From assembly GCA_028687585.1 (NCBI GenBank), contig JAQTZV010000006.1:155212-219211 (forward strand): a stretch of 64,000 nucleotides of DNA, read 5' to 3'. This document shows, piece after piece, positions 17,419 to 25,834 of the stretch. Made by a program: the position numbers and the translations under genes. Within the stretch, counting starts at the first letter, position 1. Every line of letters begins with the position of its first letter. Below the pieces are notes generated by a model. It was not told where the DNA came from. It worked only from the letters and a program-made list of their open reading frames with translations, and ran no database searches. This stretch comes from Desulfuromonadaceae bacterium. GTDB taxonomy: Bacteria > Desulfobacterota > Desulfuromonadia > Geobacterales > Pseudopelobacteraceae.

Positions 17419-19938
17419 ATGGCAGTTGGAATGGGAAAAACAGAAGAAATGCCGGTTGTCAAAGATCCGAAAGATTTCGATCAGAAATCCGGCAACTGGC
17501 TTGAACGCCTTATCTTCAACAACCGCATGGTGGTGATGATAGCCTGTGTGCTTGTGACCATATTGCTGGGTTACCAAACAACGAAGACCGTTTTCAACGC
17601 CAGTTTCGAAAAGATGCTGCCGCAGAGTCACCCCTATATCAAAAACTATCTGGCCAATAAAAATGACTTGCCAGGCCTGGGCAACTCAATACGGGTAGTA
17701 GTTGAAAATACCCAGGGAGACATCTTTGACCCGCAGTACCTGGATGCACTCCGTCAGATAAATGACGACCTGGTACTTACTACCGGAGTCGACCGCGCCT
17801 GGGTTAAATCTATCTGGACTCCGGCGGTACGCTGGAATGAGGTTACGGAAGAGGGGTTCCAGGGCGGCCCGGTCATGCCGGACAACTTTGACGGCTCGCC
17901 GGAGAAAGTGGCGCAGCTCAAACAGAACATAACCCGTTCCGGCATCGTTGGCAGCCTGATAGCGTCCAACTACAAATCGGCCATGGTCTTTGTCCCGCTT
18001 CTGGATAAAGACCCCAACACTGGCAAGCGTCTTGATTACAGCGCCTTCTCCAAACAGATCGAACAGACCATCCGTAAAAAATATGAAGCGGCTGCAGTCG
18101 CTGGCAGTAACGGAGGTGCTCAGCCGGCCGGCAAAATCAAGATCCATATCGTCGGTTTTGCCAAGCTGGTGGGAGACCTGATCGCCGGACTGATGCAGGT
18201 CATAACCTATTTCGGTATTGCCGCCCTGATAGCCACCATCGTCATTTTCCTTTACACCCGTTGCGTGCGGAGTACGGCTCTGGTGATCCTCTGTTCGGTC
18301 GTGGCGGTCATCTGGCAGCTGGGCATAGTCGCCACCCTCGGTTTCGAGCTCGATCCCTACTCGATCCTGGTCCCGTTTCTGGTCTTCGCCATTGGAGTCT
18401 CTCACGGCGTACAGAAAATGAACGGCATCATGCAGGATGTCGGGCGTGGCACCCACAAACTTGTCGCAGCGCGCTATACCTTCCGCCGCTTGTTCCTAGC
18501 CGGTTTGACCGCCCTGATGGCTGATGCGGTCGGGTTTGCCGTCCTGATGATGATCGATATCCCGGTAATCAAGGACTTGGCGCTGACTGCCAGTATCGGT
18601 GTGGCCGGGCTGGTTGTTACCAATCTGTTGCTTCTGCCGGTATTCCTCTCCTTTACCGGAGTCAGCCTCAAGGCTGCCAAACGGAGCCTGCAGGAAGAAA
18701 ACGAAGAAAGCTCCGGCAAAGGGGTCGGCGCACTCTGGAGCCTTCTGGACCACTTTACCGAACGGCGCTGGGCCACCCGTGCCGTTGTAATCGCCGCTGT
18801 ACTGGCCGTAGCCGGCTTTGTAGTCAGCCTCAATCTTAAAATCGGGGATCTTGATCCGGGAGCCCCCGAACTGCGCCCCAACTCCCGTTATAACAAAGAC
18901 AACACCTACATCACCTCCAACTACTCGCTCTCCAGTGACCAGTTTGCCGTGATCATGAAGACGCCCATTGAGGGCGCCATAAAGTATAAGCCGCTGATCG
19001 AAGCAGACCGTCTGGCTTTTGCGCTGCGCCAAGTGCCCGGGGTGCAGACGACAGTCACTATGGGTGACTCCATCAGGATGATCACCGCCGGCACGTATGA
19101 CGGCAATCCCAAGTGGTACACACTCAACCGCAGTCAGGAAGTGCTCAACTACGGAGGGCAGCAGTCCTGTTTCGACAATCCGGAACTGATTAACAGCACC
19201 ATATCAGTCACACCGATCATCGCCTATCTGTCTGACCACAAAGCGGAAACGTTGACACGGGTATTAACGGTAGCTGAAGAGTTTGTCTCCAAGCACAGCA
19301 CCAAGGATCGTCAGTTCCTTCTTGCAGCCGGTAGTTCAGGAATCGAAGCGGCCACCAACATAGTGGTCAAACAAGCGAATCGTATCATGCTGCTGTACGT
19401 TTACGGAGCGGTGATCATCCTCTGTTTCATTACCTTCCGTAACTGGCGTGCGGTAGTGGTTGCGGTACTGCCGCTGGTCCTGACCTCAATATTGTGCGAG
19501 GCGCTGATGGTGGCTCTTGGTATCGGCGTCAAGGTTGCCACGCTGCCGGTAATTGCCCTGGGAGTCGGCATAGGGATCGATTATGCTCTCTACCTTCTGA
19601 GCATGCAGCTCAAGTATCAACGGGATGGTCTGCCGCTCGGCGAAGCCTACAAAAAAGCGGTCCAATTCACCGGTAAGGTCGTGGGACTGGTCGGAATCAC
19701 CCTGGCCGGCGGAGTTGTCACCTGGGCACTGTCACCGATCAAATTCCAGGCCGACATGGGTATTCTGCTGACCTTCATGTTTCTCTGGAACATGATCGGA
19801 GCGCTCATCCTGATCCCGGCACTGTCCCATTTCCTGCTCAAGGATGTGTATGAAGTAGCAGAAGAAACCGTAGAAGAAGCTGAAGCAGAATCAATCGAAA
19901 TCGGAGGCGACATCATCGAGTGCAGAAGCATCCAGTAA
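17419..19938 (+). CDS. RND/MMPL-family exporter
   Basis: 839 residues, the size of MMPL/HpnN-type RND proteins, not of AcrB. One membrane helix is near residues 37-57, then a periplasmic loop (about 60-250), a block of helices (about 255-420), another helix near 455-475, a second periplasmic loop, and a final block (about 650-810). ALGVGIGIDYALYLL near 710-725 is a typical conserved RND helix. A Glu-rich tail ends the protein. There is no adaptor or TolC-type gene; the DUF1302/DUF1329/YCF48 proteins upstream probably form the rest of the envelope route. Confidence 0.92.
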   Translation: MAVGMGKTEEMPVVKDPKDFDQKSGNWLERLIFNNRMVVMIACVLVTILLGYQTTKTVFNASFEKMLPQSHPYIKNYLANKNDLPGLGNSIRVVVENTQGDIFDPQYLDALRQINDDLVLTTGVDRAWVKSIWTPAVRWNEVTEEGFQGGPVMPDNFDGSPEKVAQLKQNITRSGIVGSLIASNYKSAMVFVPLLDKDPNTGKRLDYSAFSKQIEQTIRKKYEAAAVAGSNGGAQPAGKIKIHIVGFAKLVGDLIAGLMQVITYFGIAALIATIVIFLYTRCVRSTALVILCSVVAVIWQLGIVATLGFELDPYSILVPFLVFAIGVSHGVQKMNGIMQDVGRGTHKLVAARYTFRRLFLAGLTALMADAVGFAVLMMIDIPVIKDLALTASIGVAGLVVTNLLLLPVFLSFTGVSLKAAKRSLQEENEESSGKGVGALWSLLDHFTERRWATRAVVIAAVLAVAGFVVSLNLKIGDLDPGAPELRPNSRYNKDNTYITSNYSLSSDQFAVIMKTPIEGAIKYKPLIEADRLAFALRQVPGVQTTVTMGDSIRMITAGTYDGNPKWYTLNRSQEVLNYGGQQSCFDNPELINSTISVTPIIAYLSDHKAETLTRVLTVAEEFVSKHSTKDRQFLLAAGSSGIEAATNIVVKQANRIMLLYVYGAVIILCFITFRNWRAVVVAVLPLVLTSILCEALMVALGIGVKVATLPVIALGVGIGIDYALYLLSMQLKYQRDGLPLGEAYKKAVQFTGKVVGLVGITLAGGVVTWALSPIKFQADMGILLTFMFLWNMIGALILIPALSHFLLKDVYEVAEETVEEAEAESIEIGGDIIECRSIQ

Positions 19939-19981
19939 TAAGCACAAAGTAACAAGCAGTACCTCCTGTGGTGTGGTTCAA

Positions 19982-20013
19982 GGGGCAGTGTTGCTGCTGC
20001 CCCGGTTTTTTTT
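19982..20013 (+). terminator. Intrinsic terminator after the RND gene
   Basis: GGGGCAG (19982-19988) and CTGCCCC (19997-20003) form a perfect 7-bp G/C stem with an 8-base loop, followed by GG and eight T residues. It closes the sigma-54 operon and separates it from the EthD gene. Confidence 0.9.
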
Positions 20014-20059
20014 GATGCGTATTCAACATGTAGAAATTAAATATAAAAGGAGATAAAAA

Positions 20060-20371
20060 ATGATCAAAGTCAGTGTGTTATATCCAAGTGGCGCAGGGAG
20101 CAAATTTGATATGGACTATTACTGCACCAAGCATTTGCCGATGGTTCAGGAAAAACTTGGCGCGGCCTGTAAGGGTGTTTCCGTGGATAAGGGTTTGGGT
20201 AGTCCGGAACCGGGAGCGCCGGCACCTTTTGTTGCCATGGGACACTTGTTGTTTGATTCGATAGAAAGCTTCCAGGCTGCATTTGGTCCGAACGCGGCAA
20301 CCTTCATGGCTGATATTCCCAACTATACGGACATTCAGCCTACGGTTCAAATCAGCAGCGTTCAGATTTAG
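20060..20371 (+). CDS. EthD family protein
   Basis: 103 residues, standard for the EthD ferredoxin-like dimeric alpha-beta barrel. Recognised by the opening IKVSVLYPSG, the DMDYYCTKHLPMVQ motif and the closing TDIQPTVQISSV. The founding EthD is needed for ethyl tert-butyl ether degradation, and relatives occur beside dehydrogenases in aromatic-ketone clusters; the molecular role is unsettled. AAAGGAG precedes the ATG. The next SDR begins 55 bases later, so the two probably form an operon. Confidence 0.85.
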   Translation: MIKVSVLYPSGAGSKFDMDYYCTKHLPMVQEKLGAACKGVSVDKGLGSPEPGAPAPFVAMGHLLFDSIESFQAAFGPNAATFMADIPNYTDIQPTVQISSVQI

Positions 20372-20426
20372 CCTCAACAGTTTTAAATACATTGTGCCAC
20401 AACACCGGCAAATCAGGGAGGACGTT

Positions 20427-21230
20427 ATGAAAATTGATCTTACAGGAAAGGTCGCATATATATCCGGAGGTGCGGCAGGAATCGGTGCTTCTATTGCGCA
20501 GTTGTTTGCAGAGCAGGGTGCCGGTGTTGTTATCGGTGATATACAGGTTGAGAGAGGCGAAGCAACGGCAGCAAAAATTCGTGAGCAGGGTGGCAAAGCC
20601 ATCTTCGTTCGTCATGACGCCGCCGAAGAAGCGGAGTGGATCGCCGCGCTCGACCTTGCCATCAAGACGTACGGAGGTCTTGATATTTTCGTCAACAACG
20701 CTGCCATCGAGCAGACCTGCATGATAACGGATGTTGAGCTTGCCGACGTCCAGAAGCTGATTGCCATCAACGTTACGGGAATGATCATCGGGCACAAACA
20801 TGTCATCCGGGCCATGCGCCCTGGCGGGGTCGCTGGCAAGGGGGGCAGCATTATCAATCTGTCGTCCGTCTCTGGTCTGATTGGAACCCCGGCCTTAGGA
20901 GTCTATACCGCGTCAAAAGGTGCCGTTCGGTTATTCAGCAAGTCGGCAGCGGTCGAATGCGGTCGCCTTGGGTATGGCATTCGGGTAAATTCAATCTATC
21001 CGGGACTGGTAGAAACCGATATGGGAAATAAACTGTTAGACGATTTTGTAGGGCTTGGCGTATTCAAGGATCGTGCTGATGCACAACTGCAAATGCTGGC
21101 CGGTTACCCGATCGGTCGCACCGGGGTACCCATCGACATCGCAAATGCAGCTCTTTTTCTGGCTTCCGATCTGTCAAGTTGGATAACCGGTACAGAGATT
21201 GTAGTGGATGGCGGGATGACCGCTACTTAG
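20427..21230 (+). CDS. Short-chain dehydrogenase/reductase (second SDR of the island)
   Basis: 267 residues from the ATG at 20427, with AGGGAGG 5 bases upstream; the longer open frame from 20283 overlaps the EthD gene and is rejected. Motifs: SGGAAGIGASIA for the cofactor, NNAAIEQ, NLSSVSG with the catalytic serine, and YTASK with Tyr/Lys. GDIQVE after strand 2 has the acidic residue expected for NAD. The C-terminal SWITGTEIVVDGGM is typical. It probably oxidises a secondary alcohol or 3-hydroxyacyl-CoA. Confidence 0.88.
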   Translation: MKIDLTGKVAYISGGAAGIGASIAQLFAEQGAGVVIGDIQVERGEATAAKIREQGGKAIFVRHDAAEEAEWIAALDLAIKTYGGLDIFVNNAAIEQTCMITDVELADVQKLIAINVTGMIIGHKHVIRAMRPGGVAGKGGSIINLSSVSGLIGTPALGVYTASKGAVRLFSKSAAVECGRLGYGIRVNSIYPGLVETDMGNKLLDDFVGLGVFKDRADAQLQMLAGYPIGRTGVPIDIANAALFLASDLSSWITGTEIVVDGGMTAT

Positions 21231-21280
21231 TTTCCGTCCGGAAAGGGTGCTTTTTCCCCCTGGCGGCGTCAATCTTCGAC

Positions 21281-21320
21281 CTTGCTTGTGCGGCGCACCC
21301 ATGTACGCCTCCGCGCAACT
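21281..21320 (+). repeat. REP-like intergenic hairpin, copy 1
   Basis: TTGTGCGG (21286-21293) pairs with CCGCGCAA (21311-21318), with one G-U pair. The loop contains CATGTACGCCTC, which recurs in the hairpin at 47137-47172 in the FKBP-greB spacer. Two intergenic hairpins sharing this block suggest a dispersed repeat family. Confidence 0.4.
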
Positions 21321-21375
21321 CATTGATTTTCTTGCCATGAGAAAAAATTCCTGCTTTCAGAATCGGAAACGCGCA

Positions 21376-21404
21376 GTTTCCGTCCGGTGATTCCGGACAG
21401 AAAC
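21376..21404 (+). repeat. Inverted repeat between the SDR and the Cache gene
   Basis: GTTTCcGTCCGG (21376-21387) and CCGGACaGAAAC (21393-21404) form a hairpin with one central mismatch and a 5-base loop. No T-run follows. The shorter palindrome TTTCC-N4-GGAAA at 21231-21244 directly after the SDR stop shares the TTTCCGTCCGG sequence. They may be processing sites or protein operators. Confidence 0.35.
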
Positions 21405-21483
21405 TACTTAGCAGGAATTAGGACCGGGATAGCATATTTTATACATTGAACCCCTTCAAATATTTAACCCTGAGGTGAATAGA

Positions 21484-22398
21484 ATGCACATCAAATCGGA
21501 TGCCAGTCAGTTTATAGAGATGCGGATTGTGAAGGCTCCTTTTATCGTGCTTGCGCTGATTGCACTGGTACTCTTTGGGGTTGCTCATGCGGCTGATAAG
21601 TCGGCAGTAAAAACCGGGATTGAAGACAATGCCAGTGACGCAAAGCGGGCCAAGGAATTGCTCGGTCGTGCAGTTGTTCATTATCGGGCGAAGAAAGAGT
21701 TGGCTTTGGCCGCATTCGACCGTCAGGGCGAATTCATTCAAGGTGATCTTTATGTATATGCAATCAACACATCGGGCGTTTTGCTGGCGAGTGGTGGATC
21801 GTCATCAGTTCTGATCGACCGAATCGTCGTAGGTATGAGTGATGTAGATGGTAAACTATTATTCAAAGAAATGTTGGATAAAGCCAAGTCCAGAGGATCT
21901 GGAACAGTGGAATACCGTTGGCTGAATCGAACCCATAACAAAGTCGAGAGGAAAGTTACCTATTTTCAGCAGGTAGGAGATGTAATTATTGCAGTGGGAT
22001 ATTATATCCCACACGCCGCTGCTACGCAGGCCAAAAACATGTTGGATAGGGCTTCAGATGCGGTGAAACGCGATCCAAAGAGCGCATTCAAGGCATTCCA
22101 AGATCTAAGTGGAAAATATATTGAAGACGATCTTTACGTATTCGTAATAGGCATCGATGACTTACATTTTCGTGCTCATGGGGCAACACCGCGCCTTGCA
22201 GGGAGCGACGCGCAGTCCCTGACCGATCCCAACGGAAAGCCAATCATTCGGGAGATGATCTCGATCATCAAGGCAAATGGAGAAGGCGAACTGGAGTATT
22301 CCTGGCGTAATCCTGTTACAAGTAAAATTGAGAAAAAGCATACTTATGTGCGCAAGGTGGGCAATTATCTCGTTGGAGTCGGCTATTACACCAGGTAA
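21484..22398 (+). CDS. Exported tandem-Cache (double sCache) domain protein
   Basis: 304 residues from the ATG at 21484 (GAGG 6-9 bases upstream; a GTG at 21475 is the alternative). After an N-terminal hydrophobic helix/signal (about 18-37, ending AHA) come two similar single-Cache domains of about 125 residues each. Each shows ..DLYVYAIN/DLYVFVIG, DVDGK / DPNGK, GTVEYRWLNR / GELEYSWRNP and a final VGYY. Such domains bind small ligands for chemoreceptors and kinases, but no transducer domain is attached here. It may be a free periplasmic binding protein that passes a ligand to a receptor encoded elsewhere. Confidence 0.8.
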   Translation: MHIKSDASQFIEMRIVKAPFIVLALIALVLFGVAHAADKSAVKTGIEDNASDAKRAKELLGRAVVHYRAKKELALAAFDRQGEFIQGDLYVYAINTSGVLLASGGSSSVLIDRIVVGMSDVDGKLLFKEMLDKAKSRGSGTVEYRWLNRTHNKVERKVTYFQQVGDVIIAVGYYIPHAAATQAKNMLDRASDAVKRDPKSAFKAFQDLSGKYIEDDLYVFVIGIDDLHFRAHGATPRLAGSDAQSLTDPNGKPIIREMISIIKANGEGELEYSWRNPVTSKIEKKHTYVRKVGNYLVGVGYYTR

Positions 22399-22590
22399 AA
22401 TGTGTAAGCGTACCCGTTAAGCCGGGATACGAAAAAAGGTATGTCATTAAAAGCAAAAAAAGTTCTTGAAACCGCAAGTTGTCGTCAAGCTTCGGTCGAT
22501 CGCACTAACTGTTCAAGGCGCAGTTGGCCAAGAGGTCAGCAATCTCTCTGGATTGACTCGGTACACAAATTCGATTGATCGGAGTTAGTA

Positions 22591-23385
22591 ATGGCAGCGG
22601 AAAAAGCGGGTAATAAGCAGAAATATGAACTGCAGTTAGTCGTTGAAACGTTCCTGATGTTGGAGAAGATACTTTCGGCAAGGGGCGGCATCTCACTTAC
22701 TGAGATTTGTCACTGCATGAAAATTACTAAAAACAAGGCATTCAGGATGCTTGCCACACTGGTTCAGTGTGGCATTCTGGAAAAGGATGAGGGAAGTAAC
22801 TACAATATCGGCATCACATCCATAGAAAACGCGCATCGGATATTGGCCAAGGCAGAGTCACGGGATAAGGTCCGATCCTGTATGAAACGCTTATCAAAGG
22901 CAACCAATGAAGCGGTCTATTTTGCAAAAAAATCTGGATCAAATGCGGTGTTTGTCGATTTTGTCGACTGTCAACAACCAATAAAAGCTGCTTCGTTCGT
23001 TGGCATGTCTCTGCGACTCCCGGTTGCCGTTCGCTTTCCGAGCGGTACTACGGCCTCCAACATCGGCATTATAACCGTTGATACGGAAAGTTTGTCATCA
23101 GAGATTACTACCGTATCCCTACCGTACGTTAACGGGCTTGGCGCTGTAATAGGAACGCTGGTGGTGCTGGCGCCAACGTACAGGATGTCTCTTTATCGCA
23201 TTAAAACGGAAATAGTCCCTGCCTTAAGAGATATCACGCAGCGTCAGCTGACACTGTTGCATGATAGTGAGGAGATGAGATTCGTGCCGTTGTTCCCGCA
23301 CTCCGGGCGGGAATTTGCCCGATATCCGCAGTTAGGTGTGGGAATGTTCTCCGACACAGCTGATGCGGCACGGCTGTCGGCGTAG
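22591..23385 (+). CDS. IclR-family transcriptional regulator
   Basis: 264 residues. The N-terminal winged helix (about 12-75) shows LVVETFLMLEKILSARGGISLTEIC and KNKAFRMLATLVQCGILEKDE; the effector domain follows from about 85 and ends with LRDITQRQL. GGAG lies 8 bases before the ATG. IclR proteins commonly control aromatic and beta-oxidation catabolic genes. It is the last intact gene of the accessory island. The effector domain looks slightly short around residues 150-180 compared with standard members. Confidence 0.82.
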   Translation: MAAEKAGNKQKYELQLVVETFLMLEKILSARGGISLTEICHCMKITKNKAFRMLATLVQCGILEKDEGSNYNIGITSIENAHRILAKAESRDKVRSCMKRLSKATNEAVYFAKKSGSNAVFVDFVDCQQPIKAASFVGMSLRLPVAVRFPSGTTASNIGIITVDTESLSSEITTVSLPYVNGLGAVIGTLVVLAPTYRMSLYRIKTEIVPALRDITQRQLTLLHDSEEMRFVPLFPHSGREFARYPQLGVGMFSDTADAARLSA

Positions 23386-23390
23386 TGGGG

Positions 23391-23606
23391 ATGGCACACG
23401 AAATGATGGTCTTTACTTTTCGGACCTATACCCGAGCAAAGAATCTGACGCGTCTGGGATTATCGGACGCTACGGCATGGCGGTCGGCCACAAACGGTCG
23501 AGGCCCTTGGTAGAATGCAGGTGCTTCGCACATGAATAAAGCTGCTCCGAAATCTTACTTCGACAATCTCGTCGATTATACCCTCCAAGCCACTATCAAT
23601 TGCTAA
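23391..23606 (+). pseudogene. Remnant of a group II intron reverse transcriptase/maturase C-terminus
   Basis: In one frame the sequence reads RAKNLTRLGLSDATAWRSAT, then NGRGPW, a stop (TAG at 23511), then NAGASHMNKAAPKSYFDN. The pattern RxRxLxxLGL...AW.SA..GRGPWWNAGASHMN.AFPK.YFD is the C-terminal signature of one class of group II intron-encoded proteins; here the second Trp codon TGG has become TAG, and the reading departs from the family after YFDN. No intron domain V was found nearby. It starts 5 bases after the IclR stop. This is a fragment of a dead retroelement. Confidence 0.7.
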
Positions 23607-23895
23607 AATACGCATTTTCCCATAGGCCCTTTCAGCAATATAGAGTTTGCTGACCGAATTAGCAGATGTGTGAAATGCAACCACTCGAAATAGTCCTGGT
23701 TCACCATCGTTTAGCAAGAAGAAGTATGATGTTCTCTTTTCAGTTTGGGTTTGCGTGTGGGAACACAATTCTAACTGATTGGAAGCACTGCCGTGAATCT
23801 TTTTAAAATCTTTTCCGATATTTTTACTATTTAATTGGATATGATTGAGAGTGATTGAAGCAGCTGAACAGCTCGGTATTTCTTAACTTTTTATC

Positions 23896-23931
23896 AGGTG
23901 GTCGTTGGTTCGGCCCCAACGCGGTTCACTA
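23896..23931 (+). other. tRNA 3'-end-like fragment (T-arm plus acceptor-like tail), possible attachment scar
   Basis: GTTGG (23904-23908), the 7-base loop TTCGGCC and CCAAC (23916-23920) form a T-arm of exact tRNA geometry, followed by seven bases, A and CTA where a tRNA would have the acceptor strand, discriminator and CCA. No matching 5' half is visible. Such 3' fragments are left when elements integrate into tRNA genes. The loop differs from the canonical TTCRANY at one position, so chance resemblance is possible. Confidence 0.4.
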
Positions 23932-23940
23932 AACATTACA

Positions 23941-23972
23941 GGGGGTTACGGTCAGGTAGTAACTCCCTTTTT
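23941..23972 (+). terminator. Intrinsic terminator behind the tRNA-like fragment
   Basis: GGGGGTTAC (23941-23949) pairs with GTAACTCCC (23959-23967) through 9 bp including one G-U pair, and five T residues follow. It has the position and form expected of a terminator behind a tRNA gene. Confidence 0.75.
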
Positions 23973-24160
23973 GTTGTTTTGATTCCGTTGGAGACGGCCA
24001 AATATACAACCACCATATGCGACACTCTTGTCTTTCCCACAGTGTCAATTCTTGTGTTTTCTGAGTGCCTAAGGTATTGTGCAGACTTGGAAACTTAGTG
24101 AGAAGAGGGTGGAGCCAATGACAGACCTGATATCAAACAAGTACGGGAGCAGTTAAGATT

Positions 24161-24841
24161 ATGAAATGCTTTACAAAACTTATAGTTGGTTCATCTGCTG
24201 TTGCTCTGCTGGCAAGTGGATGTGCGACAAACCCGGACGGAAGTTATGAGTATAAAAACACTGCCATTGGATCGCTTGGCGGAGCCGCTCTGGGTGCTGG
24301 TGTTGGTGCGCTGGTCGGAGGTAAAACTCATCGGGGACGAAATGCCGCTATTGGCGGGCTTACCGGGGCGGTGGTCGGTGGCGGCGTCGGTAATTATATG
24401 GATCGTCAGGCGGCGGCCTTGAAGAAAAGCCTGCCTGAAGCGGAAGTGGTGAGAGATGGTGACAAAATATATGTTGCATTGCCATCCGGTATTTTGTTTG
24501 ACACGGGTAAAGATATACTGAAACCGTCCGCAAAGAATTCCCTGAGCAAAGCGGCGGTAACCTTGAATACATCTGATACGAACATCATCGTTCAGGGGCA
24601 TACCGATTCAACCGGTTCTGTTGCTGTCAACCAGCCGTTGAGCGAACGGCGGGCCAGCCACGTGCGCGACTTTCTTGCCGTCAGCGGTGTTCCTTCTTCC
24701 CGGATGACGGCGGTCGGTTATGGCTCCAGCAGCCCTGCCGTAGCGAACGATACCGATGCAAATCGAGCGCTGAACAGACGTGTGCAACTGGAAATAAGCC
24801 CCACTGAAAAGCTGCGGGCTCAGGAAAGCGGCAACAACTAG
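24161..24841 (+). CDS. OmpA-family lipoprotein with glycine-zipper domain
   Basis: 226 residues. The signal peptide ends in a lipobox LASGC (Cys about residue 21). A glycine zipper follows ([18 protein letters not shown] and a second glycine-rich run, about 40-80). The C-terminal OmpA domain (about 105-220) has [19 protein letters not shown] and [12 protein letters not shown], which bind peptidoglycan. It anchors the outer membrane to the cell wall, like the YfiB group. A clear core gene, 37 bases upstream of nadA. Confidence 0.92.
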   Translation: MKCFTKLIVGSSAVALLASGCATNPDGSYEYKNTAIGSLGGAALGAGVGALVGGKTHRGRNAAIGGLTGAVVGGGVGNYMDRQAAALKKSLPEAEVVRDGDKIYVALPSGILFDTGKDILKPSAKNSLSKAAVTLNTSDTNIIVQGHTDSTGSVAVNQPLSERRASHVRDFLAVSGVPSSRMTAVGYGSSSPAVANDTDANRALNRRVQLEISPTEKLRAQESGNN

Positions 24842-24878
24842 AAACGGCTTCAATGACTCTGAATCAGGAGCTATTAGC

Positions 24879-25793
24879 ATGCAAAACGTTATAAAACATC
24901 AAATTAAAGACCTTCTAAAAGAACGCAATGCCGTACTTCTGGCCCATAACTATATGCGTGATGAGGTGCAGGAGATCGCTGATATCACCGGCGATTCTCT
25001 TGCGCTATCCATTGAGGCGGCCAAAACTGAGGCCGACGTCATTGTGTTCTGCGGCGTACACTTTATGGCTGAGTCTGCGGCGATTCTCTCACCCCAAAAA
25101 AAGGTGCTGCTTCCCCGCCCGGATGCCGGGTGCCCGATGGCCGACATGGTAACAGCAGCAGAGCTTGAACTGCTCAAGTCGCGACACCCCGGTGTTCCAG
25201 TAGTTACCTATGTCAACTCATCTGCCGAAGTTAAAGCTCATTCCGATATCTGCTGCACGTCAGCCAATGCGCTCAAAGTAGTACAGTCGCTCAGCGAGGA
25301 CGAACTGATCTTTGTGCCGGACCGCAATCTGGGGCGCTGGATCGCAAAATTCGTCCCGCAAAAGAAATTTATTTTCTGGGAAGGGTTCTGTCCGACGCAC
25401 GAACGGATGACGGTGGCAGCGGTACTGCAAAAAAAGAGCGAGCACCCCGATGCGCTCTTCATCTGTCATCCTGAAAGCGCCCCTGCTGTTTCGGATCTGG
25501 CGGATCATGTCTGTTCAACCAGCGGCATGTATGACTACTGCCGCAAAAGTCAGGCCGCAAAATTCATTATTGGCACGGAGGCCGGCATTATCTACAAGCT
25601 GCGCCTCGAAAACCCCACCAAGGAATTCATCCTTGCCTCACCGGCTCTGTTCTGCCCCAATATGAAACTTACTTCACTTGAGGATATCTTGCTTTCACTC
25701 CAGAATTTGGAACCGGTCATCAGCGTACCGGAGGACATTCGCCTTAAAGCCAAAGGGGCATTGGACCGGATGTTGGCAATTCCGCGCGACTGA
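24879..25793 (+). CDS. nadA: Quinolinate synthase A
   Basis: 304 residues, the short class lacking the extra insertions of the E. coli enzyme. It condenses iminoaspartate and dihydroxyacetone phosphate to quinolinate in NAD synthesis, using a [4Fe-4S] cluster. The three cluster cysteines are visible in FCGVHFMAE (about residue 81), WEGFCPTHE (about 170) and ALFCPNMK (about 257). Conserved [14 protein letters not shown] and [10 protein letters not shown] motifs are present. Confidence 0.96.
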   Translation: MQNVIKHQIKDLLKERNAVLLAHNYMRDEVQEIADITGDSLALSIEAAKTEADVIVFCGVHFMAESAAILSPQKKVLLPRPDAGCPMADMVTAAELELLKSRHPGVPVVTYVNSSAEVKAHSDICCTSANALKVVQSLSEDELIFVPDRNLGRWIAKFVPQKKFIFWEGFCPTHERMTVAAVLQKKSEHPDALFICHPESAPAVSDLADHVCSTSGMYDYCRKSQAAKFIIGTEAGIIYKLRLENPTKEFILASPALFCPNMKLTSLEDILLSLQNLEPVISVPEDIRLKAKGALDRMLAIPRD

Positions 25794-25834
25794 AATTTCA
25801 TTCATCATCGCCTGCGCTTTCTTCATGCTCTCTG

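Larger units (their letters stand above)
23386..24160. other. 775-base decayed region at the boundary of island and core genome
   Basis: No intact gene. It holds the group II intron maturase remnant (23391-23606), about 280 bases with nothing recognisable, a tRNA 3'-end-like fragment (23896-23931) with a terminator (23941-23972), and the promoter region of the OmpA-like lipoprotein gene. A 102-codon minus-strand open frame at 23460-23768 overlaps the remnant and has no ribosome site. Confidence 0.7.

Noticed and set aside
21640..21660. GEMM (cyclic di-GMP) riboswitch-like string GACGCAAAGCGGGCC
   Set aside because: It lies inside the Cache gene, and the paired stems and GGUAGG-like receptor are missing. 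No other riboswitch was recognised in the spacers.
23460..23768. Minus-strand 102-codon ORF
   Set aside because: It overlaps the maturase remnant on the other strand, has no ribosome site and no recognisable domain.
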